Position numbers and translations under genes: made by a program
DNA from: Laetiporus sulphureus 93-53
Taxonomy: Eukaryota; Basidiomycota; Agaricomycetes; Polyporales; Laetiporaceae
DNA: 64,000 nt
Assembly (NCBI RefSeq): GCF_001632365.1
Contig: NW_024468540.1
Coordinates: forward strand, 354,309 to 418,308
Direction: 5' to 3'
Shown here: positions 11,828 through 23,466 of the stretch, piece by piece
Layout of the letters: each line of letters opens with the position of its first letter
Position numbering within the stretch: position 1 is the first letter of the stretch
The notes under the pieces: generated by a model
Seen by the model: the letters and a program-made list of their open reading frames with translations, nothing else
What the model was told of the DNA's origin: nothing
Database searches by the model: none

Positions 11828-13930
11828 GTCACGGCAGCCAGCAACAGATCGAGAAGTCGGTTTCTTTCGCGATCCCTCTGCTCAGACGCGCATTTCCTTC
11901 ATTCCGAGCTGAATACTTCGTTCGGTTGCCATTTCCGTTGACGTCTGTATCATACAAGGATCATGCGTTGTGAGCCACTACCTCCTTTGCGGAACATACT
12001 TGCAGACGAACAGGTTTATAATAGCGGGCGATGTAGTGTTATGTCATGATGGAATATGGGCTTATTAAAAGGCCGACTTCATAATCCACAGTCCGATCTC
12101 TCTTCTTAGACATGGAGTCTATCACCACATCTGAAGCAACCACTCTGTTGGAACAAAGTACGTCTCTTCAGAGAGTTGAGATGTACCGCATTGAATGATC
12201 TATTATCAGCTTTACAGAACATTGTGCTCTTATCGCCGGCTCAGGTCAGTCGGACATTTTTCAATTATTACTTACCGATCATTGATGATATCCATTGAAA
12301 CAGCACTCATATTCTTCGACTACGTCATTACATTCGGTCAGGATATCCAGCTGTTCTGGGGCGAGCGATCATTCTCAGCATGGTTGTTCTTTGCCAATCG
12401 GATGCTTGCACTGGTCTATGCCAGCATTTCTGTTTGGTCTGCCATGAACTTATATACGGTAATGGTATGTCATTCAACATCACCGCGATTGGAGATATCT
12501 TCGATTTATTTACATTGCAGAGGTAATTTGTTCCTTGTTGTCCCATTTCGTGTCTTATTGTTATCATCTTGTAGCTGTATGGCGAGCTCCGTGGTAGGCA
12601 ACGCGGTTCTCCTACTCGTCGCGTTAATCTCAGAGGGTACGCTGGCATACTATCTTACTTGAAATTGTCACGGCTCAAACATGGTGAAGCGGTCACAATA
12701 CTACGAGTCTACGCCGTGACAGGTGGCGACAGACGACCTGTTACGCTCCTCGCATTGACAATGGTCTTCGACATGGTCTCAACTGTCTACATTAGTACGC
12801 TTCCTCCTGATCGGGGCATATTCTCGAATGACCGACGACGAATCGACGAAAAGATTTCATCCAAACATCATATTCTGTGGTAGCATTGGGTAGGACAGCC
12901 GTGTGCATTCAGTCCTACCCTTCAGGTTCAGCAGAAGACATCGTTTCAAAGTGTGTAAGCCAGTATTGCCAGTAAAACCATACTTGCTAATCTGTTTCTC
13001 AATAATGTGAGTCTGAACTCAAGAATGCTTTCCTCCACACGTACTTGACAATCCCGCTGCAGTCTCCATAGTCGATACGGTTTGTGGTGCAATGGCCATG
13101 GTCATGACGCTCACAATTCTCTGGCGCAAGCTATATGTTCAACATAGACCAGCCACCGCGGACTTCCTGTGTACGAGGAATCCATCGCTTGCAGCACTAT
13201 TACTCAGAGACGGTACGGCCATCAGACAGCTATGGAGCTCTGAGCTCAAATAACATTTGCATCCACCATGTTCACAGGTACGATTCAGTTGACGTGAGAA
13301 GTGGAATCGTGGCACGTCAGCTTTCATACGCTCCGTCTCACCCGGTTGCATTTGCAAATTTTCTCCGCAAGATTTTGCCTGTGTTACGCGGGATATGACT
13401 GTTGATAGTCCAACCTCCGTAACCCGTTACGAGGCTTTATACGCAACTTCAGTAGATATCTATTGCACCAAAAGTTTCGTTGAATGCGCTTCCAGTTCTA
13501 TAATCCTTGTTGCTTGCGTCTCTCATTATATTCTGGTACGCCTGCTATGACATGTACTGTCTTCTGTTTCCTTTAGCGGATCTCTCAAGTCGGTGGATCC
13601 GCACGCCGTGCAGGCGATATCTATGTATTTCTCCATTGTCTGAAAGTTACATACTACGCTATGGGCTGCCTATCAGATACCGTAACGCGACACCTGGATG
13701 GATGGAGCAAGAAGCTCATATATGACTCTATGCTGAGGCCGGAGAGACCACACTCAGAGTGCAGTGAGATACTACCTATTGTTATCGAGACGCGACACGA
13801 AGTGCTATCTTTACGGCATCAACACGCAATTTAATCGATTATGATTGAAGTGGCGTGCACAGGACGCCTCGGAGTTTACCAGCATGTTGTACTGACTGAA
13901 CGTTCTGAACCTCGAAGAAACCGCATAGCA
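11828..13930 (+). repeat. Diverged segmental duplication, copy A
   Basis: Matches copy B (about 15468-18230) in the same orientation, some 3.6 kb apart. Matching blocks include the 5' flank (GTCACGGCAGCCAGCAAC here, GTCATGGCAGCCAGCAAC in B), all early exons and introns of the DUF6533 gene, and the 3' flank (GGACGCCTCGGAGTTTACCAGC here, GGACACCTCATGTTTACCAGC in B). Copy A lacks about 680 bp present in B. Copies differ at many sites, so the duplication is not very recent. Confidence 0.8.
12112..13290 (+). pseudogene. DUF6533-type seven-helix membrane protein, truncated copy A
   Basis: DUF6533 proteins are basidiomycete multi-helix membrane proteins of unknown function. The ATG at 12112 (MESITTSEATTLLEQ) splices over about 60 bp to CALIAGS and then to the hallmark ALIFFDYVITFGQDIQLFWG (from 12304). 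Further exons give CMASSVVGNAVLLLVALIS, EAVTILRVYAVTGGDRRPV and, after 13060, VDTVCGAMAMVMTLTILWRK and SLAALLLRDGTAIR. Compared with copy B, sequence matching B 16977-17656 is absent, with the junction near 13312. That segment holds the last helix and the cytoplasmic tail. The splice donor after RDGTAIR (GTGATG in B) reads CTATGG here. Without tail, stop and donor the copy is probably not functional, although transcription is possible. Confidence 0.7.
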
Positions 13931-13997
13931 TTAGAACGACGCGTTCACATATAGCGAAGAAGATCATCGGCTCCGCGACCATGCGAGTTTCATCAAG

Positions 13998-14218
13998 ACT
14001 GGAGCATTGTGACGGAGGCTATGTAATCGGATAATCAAGATCTTCATCGCATTGAGCTCCTTGCGCTCTCCGTCTGTGGTGCTGGTCTACACCGGGACGT
14101 TAACGTTTTAACACTAGAGCATCGTGATGGTGGCTATATAATCAGATAATCAAGATATTCAGAGGAATTGAGCTCCTTGCGCAGTTCGCCTGCGATGCTG
14201 GTCTCCACCGGGACGTTG
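13998..14218 (+). repeat. Two direct repeats of about 106 bp
   Basis: Unit 1 (13998-14103) and unit 2 (14113-14218) both run from ACTGGAGCATTGTGAC / ACTAGAGCATCGTGAT through TAATC.GATAATCAAGAT and TTGAGCTCCTTGCGC to CACCGGGACGTT, with scattered substitutions. No clear function. They lie between the two DUF6533 copies. Confidence 0.8.
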
Positions 14219-15467
14219 AAAGCAACCGCAGCTATACCGTGGAAGCGAGACCACACAGGCATCGAGACTGCAGTCAAGTGAGGTGAGATCGAATACGAAC
14301 TACAGGTTGAGATAGCGTACGAGGCGGTCAGGTCCTGATGAGTAGGAATTGTTTCTCTGGTGCCGTCTTGCGTTACGGCCGCATGCAATGGGCGCTGGTG
14401 CTCAGCAAGTTCCGAGTCGAGCCTCAAATGAGGCAGGGCCGTCGATGCCCATCATATTGCCGTCTTAGAGCGCGATATACCGAGCCACCCAAACAACACC
14501 GTATAAGCGGAACTCGAGTGCAACTGCGTCGCCCGAGGCTGCTCATGAGCCGTCCTCTCACTGCAACATTACATTGAGGTCATTCGTGGCCAGGATGAGG
14601 TGATCGACACTAGGGAAAGGAGTCAGCCTGGTGGTCACAGATAGCTAGAATATGGTGCTTTGCTTGGACGTATATGCGTGCGCTACGAGAAATTGGGAGC
14701 TCGAAAAAGCTGGATCTGCCGATGATCAAGTAATCACCCAATGACCGACCAGAACCAAAATATATAGATTACAAAGAGTGAGTTCTCGTGTCATGCTTAC
14801 GTCGCCTGTCAAGTGGCCCGTCTTCTCATAGATCACCCGTTCTTGTACCAGCATCAATCAGTTGCATCATGCATCCGACGTGCGAGGTGTCGTCGTGCAA
14901 TGAAACGTGCGATGAAATGGAAGCTGAGGCGCAATTAGGGGTCATGGATGTCCGGCTATGGAGTTGAGTCTATCGCGGTGTTCATGACTACGGCAGGCTG
15001 GTTGCAGATCGAAGGCGAGCATAGCCTGCAGCCCAGGCCCTCAACAGTAAGGGTTGAGGTTCCATGCATCCGTAACGCGGGTGCGAGTACAGGCTCGTTT
15101 TGAACGCTGCAACGAAGCTAGTAAGGCGAAGGCCAAATGAGCATCATACGAGATCACGTCTTGACACCCAACGAATTGTGACAGATCCGTGAGATGGAAC
15201 GGCTTTCATAGGAGACCAGTTCATCGCTGCTGACATCGGACATCGCCATGAGAGTGCCCCCTACATTATTCGCAAGCATAGTCGAGATTAGGATAGATCA
15301 GAGTCGCCTTCAGGTGCTCGTTGGGTGCGCTCAATGAACTCAAGCACGTGGTGACCGCTACGCTACGCCACGCCACAGGCGCGTCTCCCGCGGATTATCA
15401 CTTCCGCAGGTTTATACGTAGGAAATTTCTCTCATTTAGTGATCGAGTTGCAGGATGACATTCGATC
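14219..15467. other. Intergenic spacer between DUF6533 copies
   Basis: About 1.2 kb with no long open frame and no recognisable coding or structural element on either strand. Confidence 0.5.
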
Positions 15468-18230
15468 GTCATGGCAGCCAGCAACGGATCAAAATTCTGG
15501 TTTCTTTCACGATCCTTCATCTCAGATGCGCGAAGTTCCTTCATTCCGAAGTGCGCGCTTCGTCCAGTTGCCGTTTGCGTTGACGTCTGCATGAAATGGT
15601 CATGCATTGTGAGCCACTACCTGCTTTACCGAATCCATGTGCAGACGAATAGATTTTGCCGTATATCGGCATGCAGGTGATGTAACAATATATCATGATG
15701 GAATGTGGGCTTATAAACAGGCCGACTGTCATCTGGCACTTCGTAATCCATAGTCTGATCTCTCTACAGGCTAGACATGTCAATCGCCACATCTGAAGCA
15801 GTCTTCCTATTGGAAACATTGTGCGTCTTTTCCGATCGTTGAAACTGTACTGTATTGAACGATGTGTTGTCAGTTCTCCACAATTCTATTCTCTTATCGC
15901 TGGTGCAAGTCAGTCCGGCATTTCTCGCTTGTTATTGACTGGTTGACGGATTTCATCCAACAGCACTCATATGCTTTGAATATATCATTACATTCGGTCA
16001 GGAGGTCCAGCTGTTTTGGGGCGAGCGATCATTCTCTACATGGTTGTTCTTCGCCAATCGGATGCTTGCACTGGTCTATGCTAGCATTTCTGTTTGGTCC
16101 CTCATGAACTTTCATACAGTAACGGTACGTTGTTTAATATCACCTCGGTTGGATATATCTTCGATTTATTGATACTGCAGAGGTAATTTGTTCCTTGTTG
16201 TCGTATTGTTAATGTCTGATTGTTACTATGTCGTAGTTGTATGGCAAACTACATCACGAACAATCTGGTTCTCAAACTCATTGGGATAATCTCACAAGGT
16301 AGGCTGGCATGCTTCATAGCAAATTATCACAGCTCAAAATGTAGCAAAGCGGTTACAGTACTACGAGTATACGCCGTAACAGGTGGCGATCGACGACCTG
16401 TTTTGCTCCTCGCGTTGATGATGGTCGTCAACGTGGTCATAAATGTATACGTTGGTACGCTTTCTCCCGATCGGGGCATATTCTTGATTGACCGACGACC
16501 AATCGATGAGAAGGTTTGTTTCATATATCATATTCTGTGGTAGCGTCGGGTAGCACAGCCATATGCGTCGAGTTCTACACTTCAGATTCAGCGCAAGATA
16601 TCGCTCAAAAGTATGTAAGCCAGTATCGCCAATAAACTCGTACTCGCTAATCTGTTTCCCAATAGATGTGAGGTCGAACTCAAGAATGCTTCTCACCACA
16701 TTTCTTTGACAATCCCACTGCAGTGTTTTTAGTCAATACGGTCTGTGGTACAATCGCCGTGATCACGACGCTTGCAATTCTCTGGCACAAGCTATATAGT
16801 CACCATAGACTAGCCGCCACGGACCTCCTGTCTACGAGCCATCCATCGCTTGCAGCACTGCTGCTCAGAGACGGTACGGCTATCAGACAGTGATGGAGTT
16901 CCGAGCTCAAATAGTATTTGCGTCCACCATGTTCACAGGCACAATTCAACTAACGTAAGAAGTGGAATCGGAAACAATTTAAGATAGTCTGAAGCCTATT
17001 ATTTAGCACAATACTACTACTGAACTTATTACATACCTTATTGGAGCTCCTGGGTCTCGTAAGTGCATGTTCTTTCACCCACTCCATATGTTCTGCAAGA
17101 TGCTCATCACTCTGCCGTCATGATCATGCATACAACAGAGTATTCTATTCATCATCGGAGATTTGGAATGCTCGTGAAGCAATCCTCTTACTTTTTCTCT
17201 ACAAATGACGCACTTACAATTTTACAGGCTCACTTCCGTTCTGATCTCTCGTATCCTCCTCAATATCCGAGCCGCAGCGCGATCCACACGCGGAGAGCAG
17301 TCCCAAACGCCCTCTTTCGTCCGGTCGCAACGTGCGCTCCAGACAGAAGCGGACGTCGAGAACATGTCGTTCGAATTGAACGTCCTCGGCAGCACCGAGC
17401 AAGCCCCGGAGACTGATCATCCTCACGTACAGGACTCTACGAGACATGATCAAATCATTGCCGAACCGCGCAGCATGGTAAACAATGTTGTTACTGCCGG
17501 CGATGCCCATCAGGACATGAATGAGGAAGAGGGGATGGACGGTGTTGAGGAAGAAATGCAGTCAGATTGGGAGGACGAGGAGTAAGGGGGAAGAATGGGT
17601 GTCCGAGTCGTGCTGTCAGATTCACGGTGATTGCGTGTTTGATTGCTATTTGTGAGTGGCACGTCAGCCTTCGTACACGCAGTCTCATTCATATGCATTT
17701 CACAGATTTTCTACTTCTGCGATTCGTTCTCTTCACTTCGTAGTTCGTACTTTATGGGCCAACGGCTTTCAAGCTTCGTCACAGGGCTCCACAGCCAACC
17801 TCATCAGATCCAGCCGTACAATAGATCTCGTGTAAATGTGTTTCCTTTTCAACTATTCATTTTTCTCGTGTCTGTCATTGCTTTCCAGCATGTCTGCGAC
17901 GACATGCCTTGTGCTTCCTTTCGCTTAGAAGAGCATTCAAGTCGGTAAGGCGCACGACACACAGATGGCGTATCTGTGTTATGCAATGGCTCCATATGTT
18001 ACGAGCTGCTTTCTCATGCTGCAATATATAGCTGGAGAGCACCAGGGTGACGAGCATACCGGTGCGGAGGCCGTAGAGACCACATTCACGGTGAGAGCTA
18101 TTTTCCTGCATCCATTATGCGATTCAGTTTATCATGGGGAAGTGGCATACATAGGACACCTCATGTTTACCAGCACATTATATTGGCTGACGCAGTTACG
18201 TGAGTTGCCATGTACTTCTGCAGCAATATG
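15468..18230 (+). repeat. Diverged segmental duplication, copy B
   Basis: Partner of copy A (11828-13930), same strand. It contains the more complete DUF6533 gene plus both flanks. The 3' flank after the stop at 17585 (from about 17657, GGCACGTCAGCCTTCGTAC) matches copy A directly downstream of A's deletion junction. Confidence 0.8.
15777..17585 (+). CDS. DUF6533-type seven-helix membrane protein, copy B
   Basis: Multi-pass membrane protein of a basidiomycete family with unknown role. The ATG at 15777 (MSIATSEAVFLLETL) splices to SLIAGA and then to the family motif, here LICFEYIITFGQEVQLFWG. Further exons encode CMANYITNNLVLKLIGIIS, QAVTVLRVYAVTGGDRRPV, FLVNTVCGTIAVITTLAILW and RDGTAIR. A donor at GTGATG can lead to LLFSTILLLLNLLHTLLELL (about 16997-17055). 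The last exon (about 17227-17585) gives SVLISRILLNIRAAARS and an acidic tail ending SDWEDEE, as expected for a cytoplasmic C terminus. The gene needs eight or more introns, and several edges, above all between 16500 and 17227, are unresolved. One junction requires a 2-nt exon (see findings). It may be functional, but this is not proven. Confidence 0.6.
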
Positions 18231-18597
18231 CTCTGTTGAGATGAGTGTGGTCGAGAAATTATGCGACGTTGCCACAAAATGCCACAATACCGGCCAGAAT
18301 TACCACCGCGGCGTGTCATGCATTATTGCCTGCCAGCACCATTCACATGATCTATTACCCAAGACTCATGTAACGAGCTGCGGACGAACCCCATTTTTGT
18401 GGCCACTGTCCGCGGGAATTCATAAACGTAACAGCTATCGTTTTGTTCGCTGATCACTGAGGATACCATATACTATGCAAATAAGAACATCCCAATCATG
18501 CTGGTCATCGAAAGACTAGTGCCATCCGAATACATATAACTTGGGTTATCCGCTGCCCAACATATATCCACGAAACTCTAGAGCCCGCGATGCAACT
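18231..18597. other. Intergenic, no gene seen
   Basis: Between the duplicon and the downstream minus-strand membrane protein gene. No supported feature. Confidence 0.4.
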
Positions 18598-19254
18598 TTA
18601 CCTAAACCTCTGAAGCTCCGGGTCTTCTCCAAGGACTATCACTAGCCAAAATACGAGCGATCCGACCACGCCTGCCTGCGCCGCATAAACCGGATCCAGG
18701 ATAGCCGACTCCTGGTCCTCAGCGAGATAGGCCTTCACGATCACCGCGCCCACCGCGCCAACCACTGCATGCACGTATATCGCCGATATTGGATTCCAGA
18801 TCCTGTCGTACCGCAGGGTCTCCACTGACGGATACCATCCTCGAACCAGTATCGGGTAGATGAAGGCGACGAGGGTCATCGCGCAGGTTGCGGCTCCGCC
18901 GATTGCTCCCACGAGCATCGCCATGCGGACGTCGGGCGCTGAGGTCGGTCCTTCCGGGAGGGCAGCGTGGAGGATGGCCTGGCCAAAAATGACTGCCGCG
19001 GATGACGGAAATACCCATTGGCTGATGACGATGTCGGTGATTCGCCAAAAGGCAGCATTCAGCAATGCAGCGTAGTCCAGTAGGATGCAGAGGAATTCCG
19101 CAACTATGTCCCATATCAAACGAGGAAGCGTCCATCGATTATCCTGCTTGAGGTAGTCGTCAAGGAAGGCATATGGATCTGGGTCTTCTGTTGCAGTTGT
19201 ATTGAGTACGGGGATAGCTCTGGTAGAGTTCGTGGCGGGCGTTTCTCCCGCCAT
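18598..19254 (-). CDS. Hypothetical multi-pass membrane protein, 218 aa
   Basis: Single-exon frame starting MAGETPATNSTRAIP (TCAAATGG context). I do not recognise a family. The first 45 residues are hydrophilic, with a DPDPYAFLDDYLKQD motif. Four or five hydrophobic segments follow: around residues 45-70 (LIWDIVAEFLCILLDYAALL), 75-95 (SSAAVIFGQAILHAAL), 110-135 (MLVGAIGGAATCAMTLVAFI), 155-175 (ISAIYVHAVVGAVGAVIV) and 190-210 (AGVVGSLVFWLVIVL). It ends GEDPELQRFR. Good length, regular hydrophobic spacing and lack of in-frame stops argue for a real gene. I tested an upstream exon at 19350-19536, but it does not join in phase. Confidence 0.6.
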   Translation of the reverse strand: MAGETPATNSTRAIPVLNTTATEDPDPYAFLDDYLKQDNRWTLPRLIWDIVAEFLCILLDYAALLNAAFWRITDIVISQWVFPSSAAVIFGQAILHAALPEGPTSAPDVRMAMLVGAIGGAATCAMTLVAFIYPILVRGWYPSVETLRYDRIWNPISAIYVHAVVGAVGAVIVKAYLAEDQESAILDPVYAAQAGVVGSLVFWLVIVLGEDPELQRFR

Positions 19255-20367
19255 TTGAGATGGTAACCTGTTAGCTGCCGCAGGAGAACCGTCATGAGTG
19301 GCTCAGCTCATCTTCCTACAAGAAAGTTTTATACTCACATGAGAGATAACTTGGTGGCAGGCGGCGAGAGCTCATTATGAACTAAGTTGAGCGCAAGGAG
19401 CTCGTCTCTGATGATGGATATGAGGAGTTTAAAGTGCACGAATCTGCCCACTCACCCTTATCCTCTTATATCTGTATGAGATGTTCGTCGCCGGAACTTT
19501 CGCTCGAACGAGCGCCAGTAGCACAACAAAATCGCCCATGAAACAATTGTGAAATAAAACAACTAGGCTACCTCCCTAACGACGGCTGATGGTCTGAGCG
19601 CATACAATCGGAAGCAATTGTTCCATCTCCGACTGTCAATAGACTGAGATGCATGTAGGGCTTGGGATGGTCGTGGGGCCCACGGTATAGCGCCCTAGAA
19701 AATGCCATCTTAATGATTATTTTATGTGGCGTATTTTTGGGCTCATATGTTCACATCAAATAGGTGTCGGGCACGCGGTCACGTGATCGCGTTTGACGTG
19801 GCGCACAATGTAGGCTCTGATCACAAGCTCCCAGGCCTTCGCCGTTCCCTTCGCGTCTTCAAAACGTTAATCCTCGCCTTCAAAGCTATTAATCTCCCAG
19901 ATGCGGAAAAGAGAGCCACTTTCACCATGCTGACACCCCAGAGGCCGTCAACGCGCACACTGTGGGTTTATGCAGGTCCATCATCCAGCCAATCAGCGTC
20001 TATGTAGACGGCCATGTACGCGCAATTAAACGAGATCTTCTCGTCGAAGCGAGATTAAGGCGGGGTTTGAAGAACACTGCCGACATCCGAGTCGTCCCCC
20101 AGGCAGCCATATTCGGCTCAAGCGAATCGCAGGAATATCTTTTCGAGCGGTGTGCGCGCTCACACGCGGCCTGTCGCGGGAGGCACATCCTCAATCAGCC
20201 AAGGTTTTTGGGCACTGCATATCGCACTCACCGACCACCTAAATGGCCATGCAATATGCTTGGAGGCCATTGTCCTGTCGAAAGATCCGCCATCCGCCTG
20301 ATCGTTGAGACACAACCCATCCCTATCGCCTCACAAGAACGACTTCTCAGTCTTCTGCCGCAGATAT
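19255..20367. other. Intergenic left of the foldback element
   Basis: Open frames (for example 19962-20381 plus) show no motif and odd composition. They are not called as genes. Confidence 0.4.
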
Positions 20368-20932
20368 CACCGCAGACATGAAGCGATTTGCACACGTGGC
20401 AAATGCTTAGCAAATGTCAACAGGTTTTTTGCCTTTGTGATCTCAATTTGCTATGGTTCCTTCCCACGTTCCACATTAAGTATTTGCATATAATATTGTA
20501 AACGTGAAGATTTAAAATTGTTTATTTAGAAAACATTTTTAAACTCACAAGATACATTTAAAATTTGATCGCTGGGTATCAAATACCCAGTAGCAAACGA
20601 AGGTTCTTTGAAACCTCTCAGCTCTCCGAGATCAGTGCCACTAGATATTGCACCGTAGTAACACCTTCATTTGCTGCTGGGCACATGATGGTTTTGAATT
20701 CAAAAAATGTGTGATTACATTTGCCAGCGATCAAATTTTAAATGTATCTTGCGAGCTCAAAAACGTTTTCTAAATATACAATTTTAAATCTGCACCTTTA
20801 CAATATTGTATGCAGATACTTAATGTGGAACGTGGGAAGGAACCATAGCAAATCGACATCGCAAAGGCAAAAAACCTGTCCACATTTGCTAAGCATTTGC
20901 CACGTGCGCAAATCGCTTCATGTCTGCGGTGT
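20368..20932. mobile_element. Foldback (hairpin) element with long terminal inverted repeats
   Basis: Left arm 20368-20575 and right arm 20724-20932 are inverted copies of about 208 bp with roughly 90% identity by eye. The outer ends are CACCGCAGACATGAAGCG and its complement. Inside the 148-bp spacer a second inverted pair (20586-20604 and 20663-20681, CCCAGTAGCAAACGAAGGT) extends the fold, so nearly the whole 565 bp can pair with itself. TAT flanks both ends and could be a 3-bp target duplication. The arms are AT-rich, unlike the flanks. There is no transposase frame. It is most simply a non-autonomous foldback/MITE-like DNA element; the superfamily cannot be assigned. Confidence 0.75.
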
Positions 20933-21983
20933 ATAGCCTAATCGTACCTCATTTCGGGGCCCAGATCAACGGGGGTGGCAGATACGCGAGTGTTCCTGAA
21001 GGTCCGCGCGCGTACAATGCTTCCGCTTTAGGCGAACAATGGGTTGCGACGCGGTCACGTGTAAAACGCGTGCGTGTATATCAGCCTGAGCCACTCCCGG
21101 GTGGGAACGCACATGCGCGAGTTTGGGCATGAGGAGATCTCGGCTCCGGGCGAGTCATTGTGGCATGCAGGGAATACCATGAACGTGGGATTTTTTCGTG
21201 TAACCCTTGATCGATAGATTGGTCCGAAGCGATGCGTATGTACATTGTCAGTCTACCTACAGATCTAGGGCACAATGCTTCCGCGCGATAATCGGTACAT
21301 TTGATACACCAAAGATGAAATGAAGATACTAAATGAAACATGGGATATAACCGCCAGATACAGAGACACCATGTAAGAAAACATGGAAGATGAACGACCC
21401 AAGGAACGTAGGATGGGCGGTACGAGCCATATGAGGAGTTTGTATGTGTGCAAAGGCCACCAGGGGAGAGACAGTGAGATATAGAGGGGTGAAGTCAGAA
21501 GCCGAGAAATAAATATTTTCGTCAGATCAGGAGCAAGGAGGAGATTGACAGACATGAGCGGGAGGCTCTGGTAACATCTGAATGAGGACCACAGAGAGAG
21601 CAAGGGAGCGACACCGCCGCTACGTCAGTACCGAAGGGGAAAGGACATAAATATGCGCAAAGCGGCGAATAACGGCGGTTGTCAGGCTGCGCAGACGCAA
21701 AGCCCAAAGTCCAAAGAAGCGCGTCACATAGCTAGAGGAACGAAGCGAGGGTTTCACCGTAAGAAACACGTAGCATTGGAAAAGCACCTGGTGTCCGTTC
21801 AAGAGGGTCTGACCTGCACGCATGGCCGCTCTCGAGATGAAGACCGAGCCGACGTGTGCGTGCGCAGAGTAGACGAGTGAGTGAGCGGGCCACTCAGCAT
21901 GAAGACCCAGAGCGAGAATCCGAGCCCACCCGCACGTCATTCGCCATTTGGAAACCATCGTAGCATGGGTGTTCGCATCGAAT
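20933..21983. other. Intergenic right of the foldback element and 3' side of the HMG-box gene
   Basis: No supported gene. Purine-rich sequence near 21380-21620 may be 3' UTR of the HMG gene. Confidence 0.4.
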
Positions 21984-23466
21984 TCACGCAGCATCCGTCC
22001 CCCAACCACCCGGCATCGTCCTCATGGCCGGAGTAGGTTCCTCGCACTCTGACGAAGGTATCACATCTGCAGTGAGCACAGGTTGCATGTGGTGCGGCGC
22101 GTAGGGCTCCTCTTGGTCGTAGACTTGTGCATTCAGCTGCAAATACTGGAACAGTGACTCGGGCGCATCTTCTGGAGGTAGGCTGCTCTCTCGCTTGCTC
22201 ATTCGCGTCCTCTGTCTCCCGCGCTGCGCATCGTTATCCAGCGACGGAGGTCCAGCCTCCTCGTAGTCTCGCTCTACGATACTCAAACCGGACCCAGACG
22301 CCTCGTTCACCTGCGAGAAGTCGAACTGCTGTAAGAGTTGCGCGAACTGCTCCTGCTGGAAATCGTTCGCCTCGTGCTGGACAGGCGAAAGGCGGCCAAT
22401 ACTGATTTCGAGCGGACCACTGGGAGAGCGGAGGAAGTCCTCCGTGTTCCAGTCCATTGAGAAGTCGAACAGCCCTCCGTGGCTCTGCTGCGCGACCCAC
22501 TCCTGCGGCACGTCGGGGATGTCGAAGTTGATATATTCCTATGCATAGACACTGAGAACGCGGTACCATCAAGCGTACATTAGCTCTTACCGGTTCAGGG
22601 AGGAAAACACTGGCGTCATCTTCGTCGGATGTGACCTGGTCGGATGGGCCGACGCTTGCCGACGCGTTCGTGGCGCTGATGGATGAAGGAGTTAGATCGA
22701 TTGGCCGAGCATGCGGACCGCTCCTGATGGACCATGCGGGCTGCGAAGCGGCATCTGCGGCCTGGGATGTTGATGCAGTGGGCGGTTCTAAGCTCATCAT
22801 GACCGGCTGCGCCGGGATGATCACACCAGTATATGCTGCATTCTGCCGGTGAGGAAGATGCTGGGGATACGAAGAGCTACCGGAAGTAGAGGAAGACATG
22901 GATGGACTGGACAACTGCTGGATGCTGTAGATAGGGCTTGAGGTGGCCTCCGACGTGGGACTGGGGCTCGTGTAGGGCGATGATGCCGCAGACAGCGGGG
23001 GCGAGGGGCCCTCTGGGGCATATATCAGGTTCGGGTTGTAGTACGGTATATGATTCATGGGCACGGGCAAAAAGTTCGGGGAAAACCCCATCTGCCGCGT
23101 CCTGTTGCGCTTCGCCTCCTCCTTCGCGCGCTCGCGATCCGCCTTCTTTTCCGCGCGCATGCGGGCCTTTTCCTCCTTTTTGACGGGCTGGTAACGATAG
23201 CCAGGATAGTTGCTCGCGTGCTCCGCCTTCCTGAGCTCCGCTTCATGCTCGTACAACGCGCGCACCGCGGGATCCTCCTCCTTCCACATCTTGGAGATCT
23301 CGCGCGAGACCTCGGCCTGTGGCCGCTTGGGTTTCGTCGGATCAGCGTGCATCGCCTTGAGCTTCTGCGAGCGGTAGATGATCCATGCGTTCGGCGGGCG
23401 CGGCGGCTGCACGGGATAGGGTCCCCTGCGCGGGGCACTGAACGAGGAGCGCGAGGCACCGACCAT
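21984..23466 (-). CDS. HMG-box transcription factor, 476 aa
   Basis: Sequence-specific nuclear DNA-binding protein of the fungal mating-type/SOX-like HMG class. Two exons, 23466-22591 (292 codons) and 22538-21984 (184 aa plus stop), are joined by a 52-bp phase-0 intron. The HMG box lies at about residues 21-100. It has the N-terminal PPRPPNAWIIYRSQKL signature and helix residues SREISKMWKEEDPAVRALYE, and ends at the NYPGYRYQP motif typical of MATA-HMG boxes. A basic stretch rich in Arg/Lys/Glu follows (about 100-125, likely nuclear localisation). Then come a Ser/Pro-rich middle, a short acidic SDEDD segment and a Gln-containing C terminus (FQQEQFAQLLQQF). No mating-type homeodomain or pheromone genes lie nearby, so this need not be a mating-type locus. 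It more likely acts in sexual development or general regulation. Confidence 0.88.

Noticed and set aside
19350..19536. Candidate upstream exons for the 218-aa membrane protein (MGDFVVLLALV... and ...DELLALNLVHNEL)
   Set aside because: Exon-like GTGAGT and CAG signals exist, but the phases do not match, so the in-phase model is only the single exon from 19254.
19962..20381. A 139-codon plus-strand frame next to the foldback element
   Set aside because: It enters the element's left arm and shows no recognisable transposase or other domain.
21984..23466. Mating-type locus
   Set aside because: The HMG box resembles mating-type factors, but no homeodomain pair, pheromone precursor or receptor gene is seen nearby; in Agaricomycetes mating type is set by those genes.
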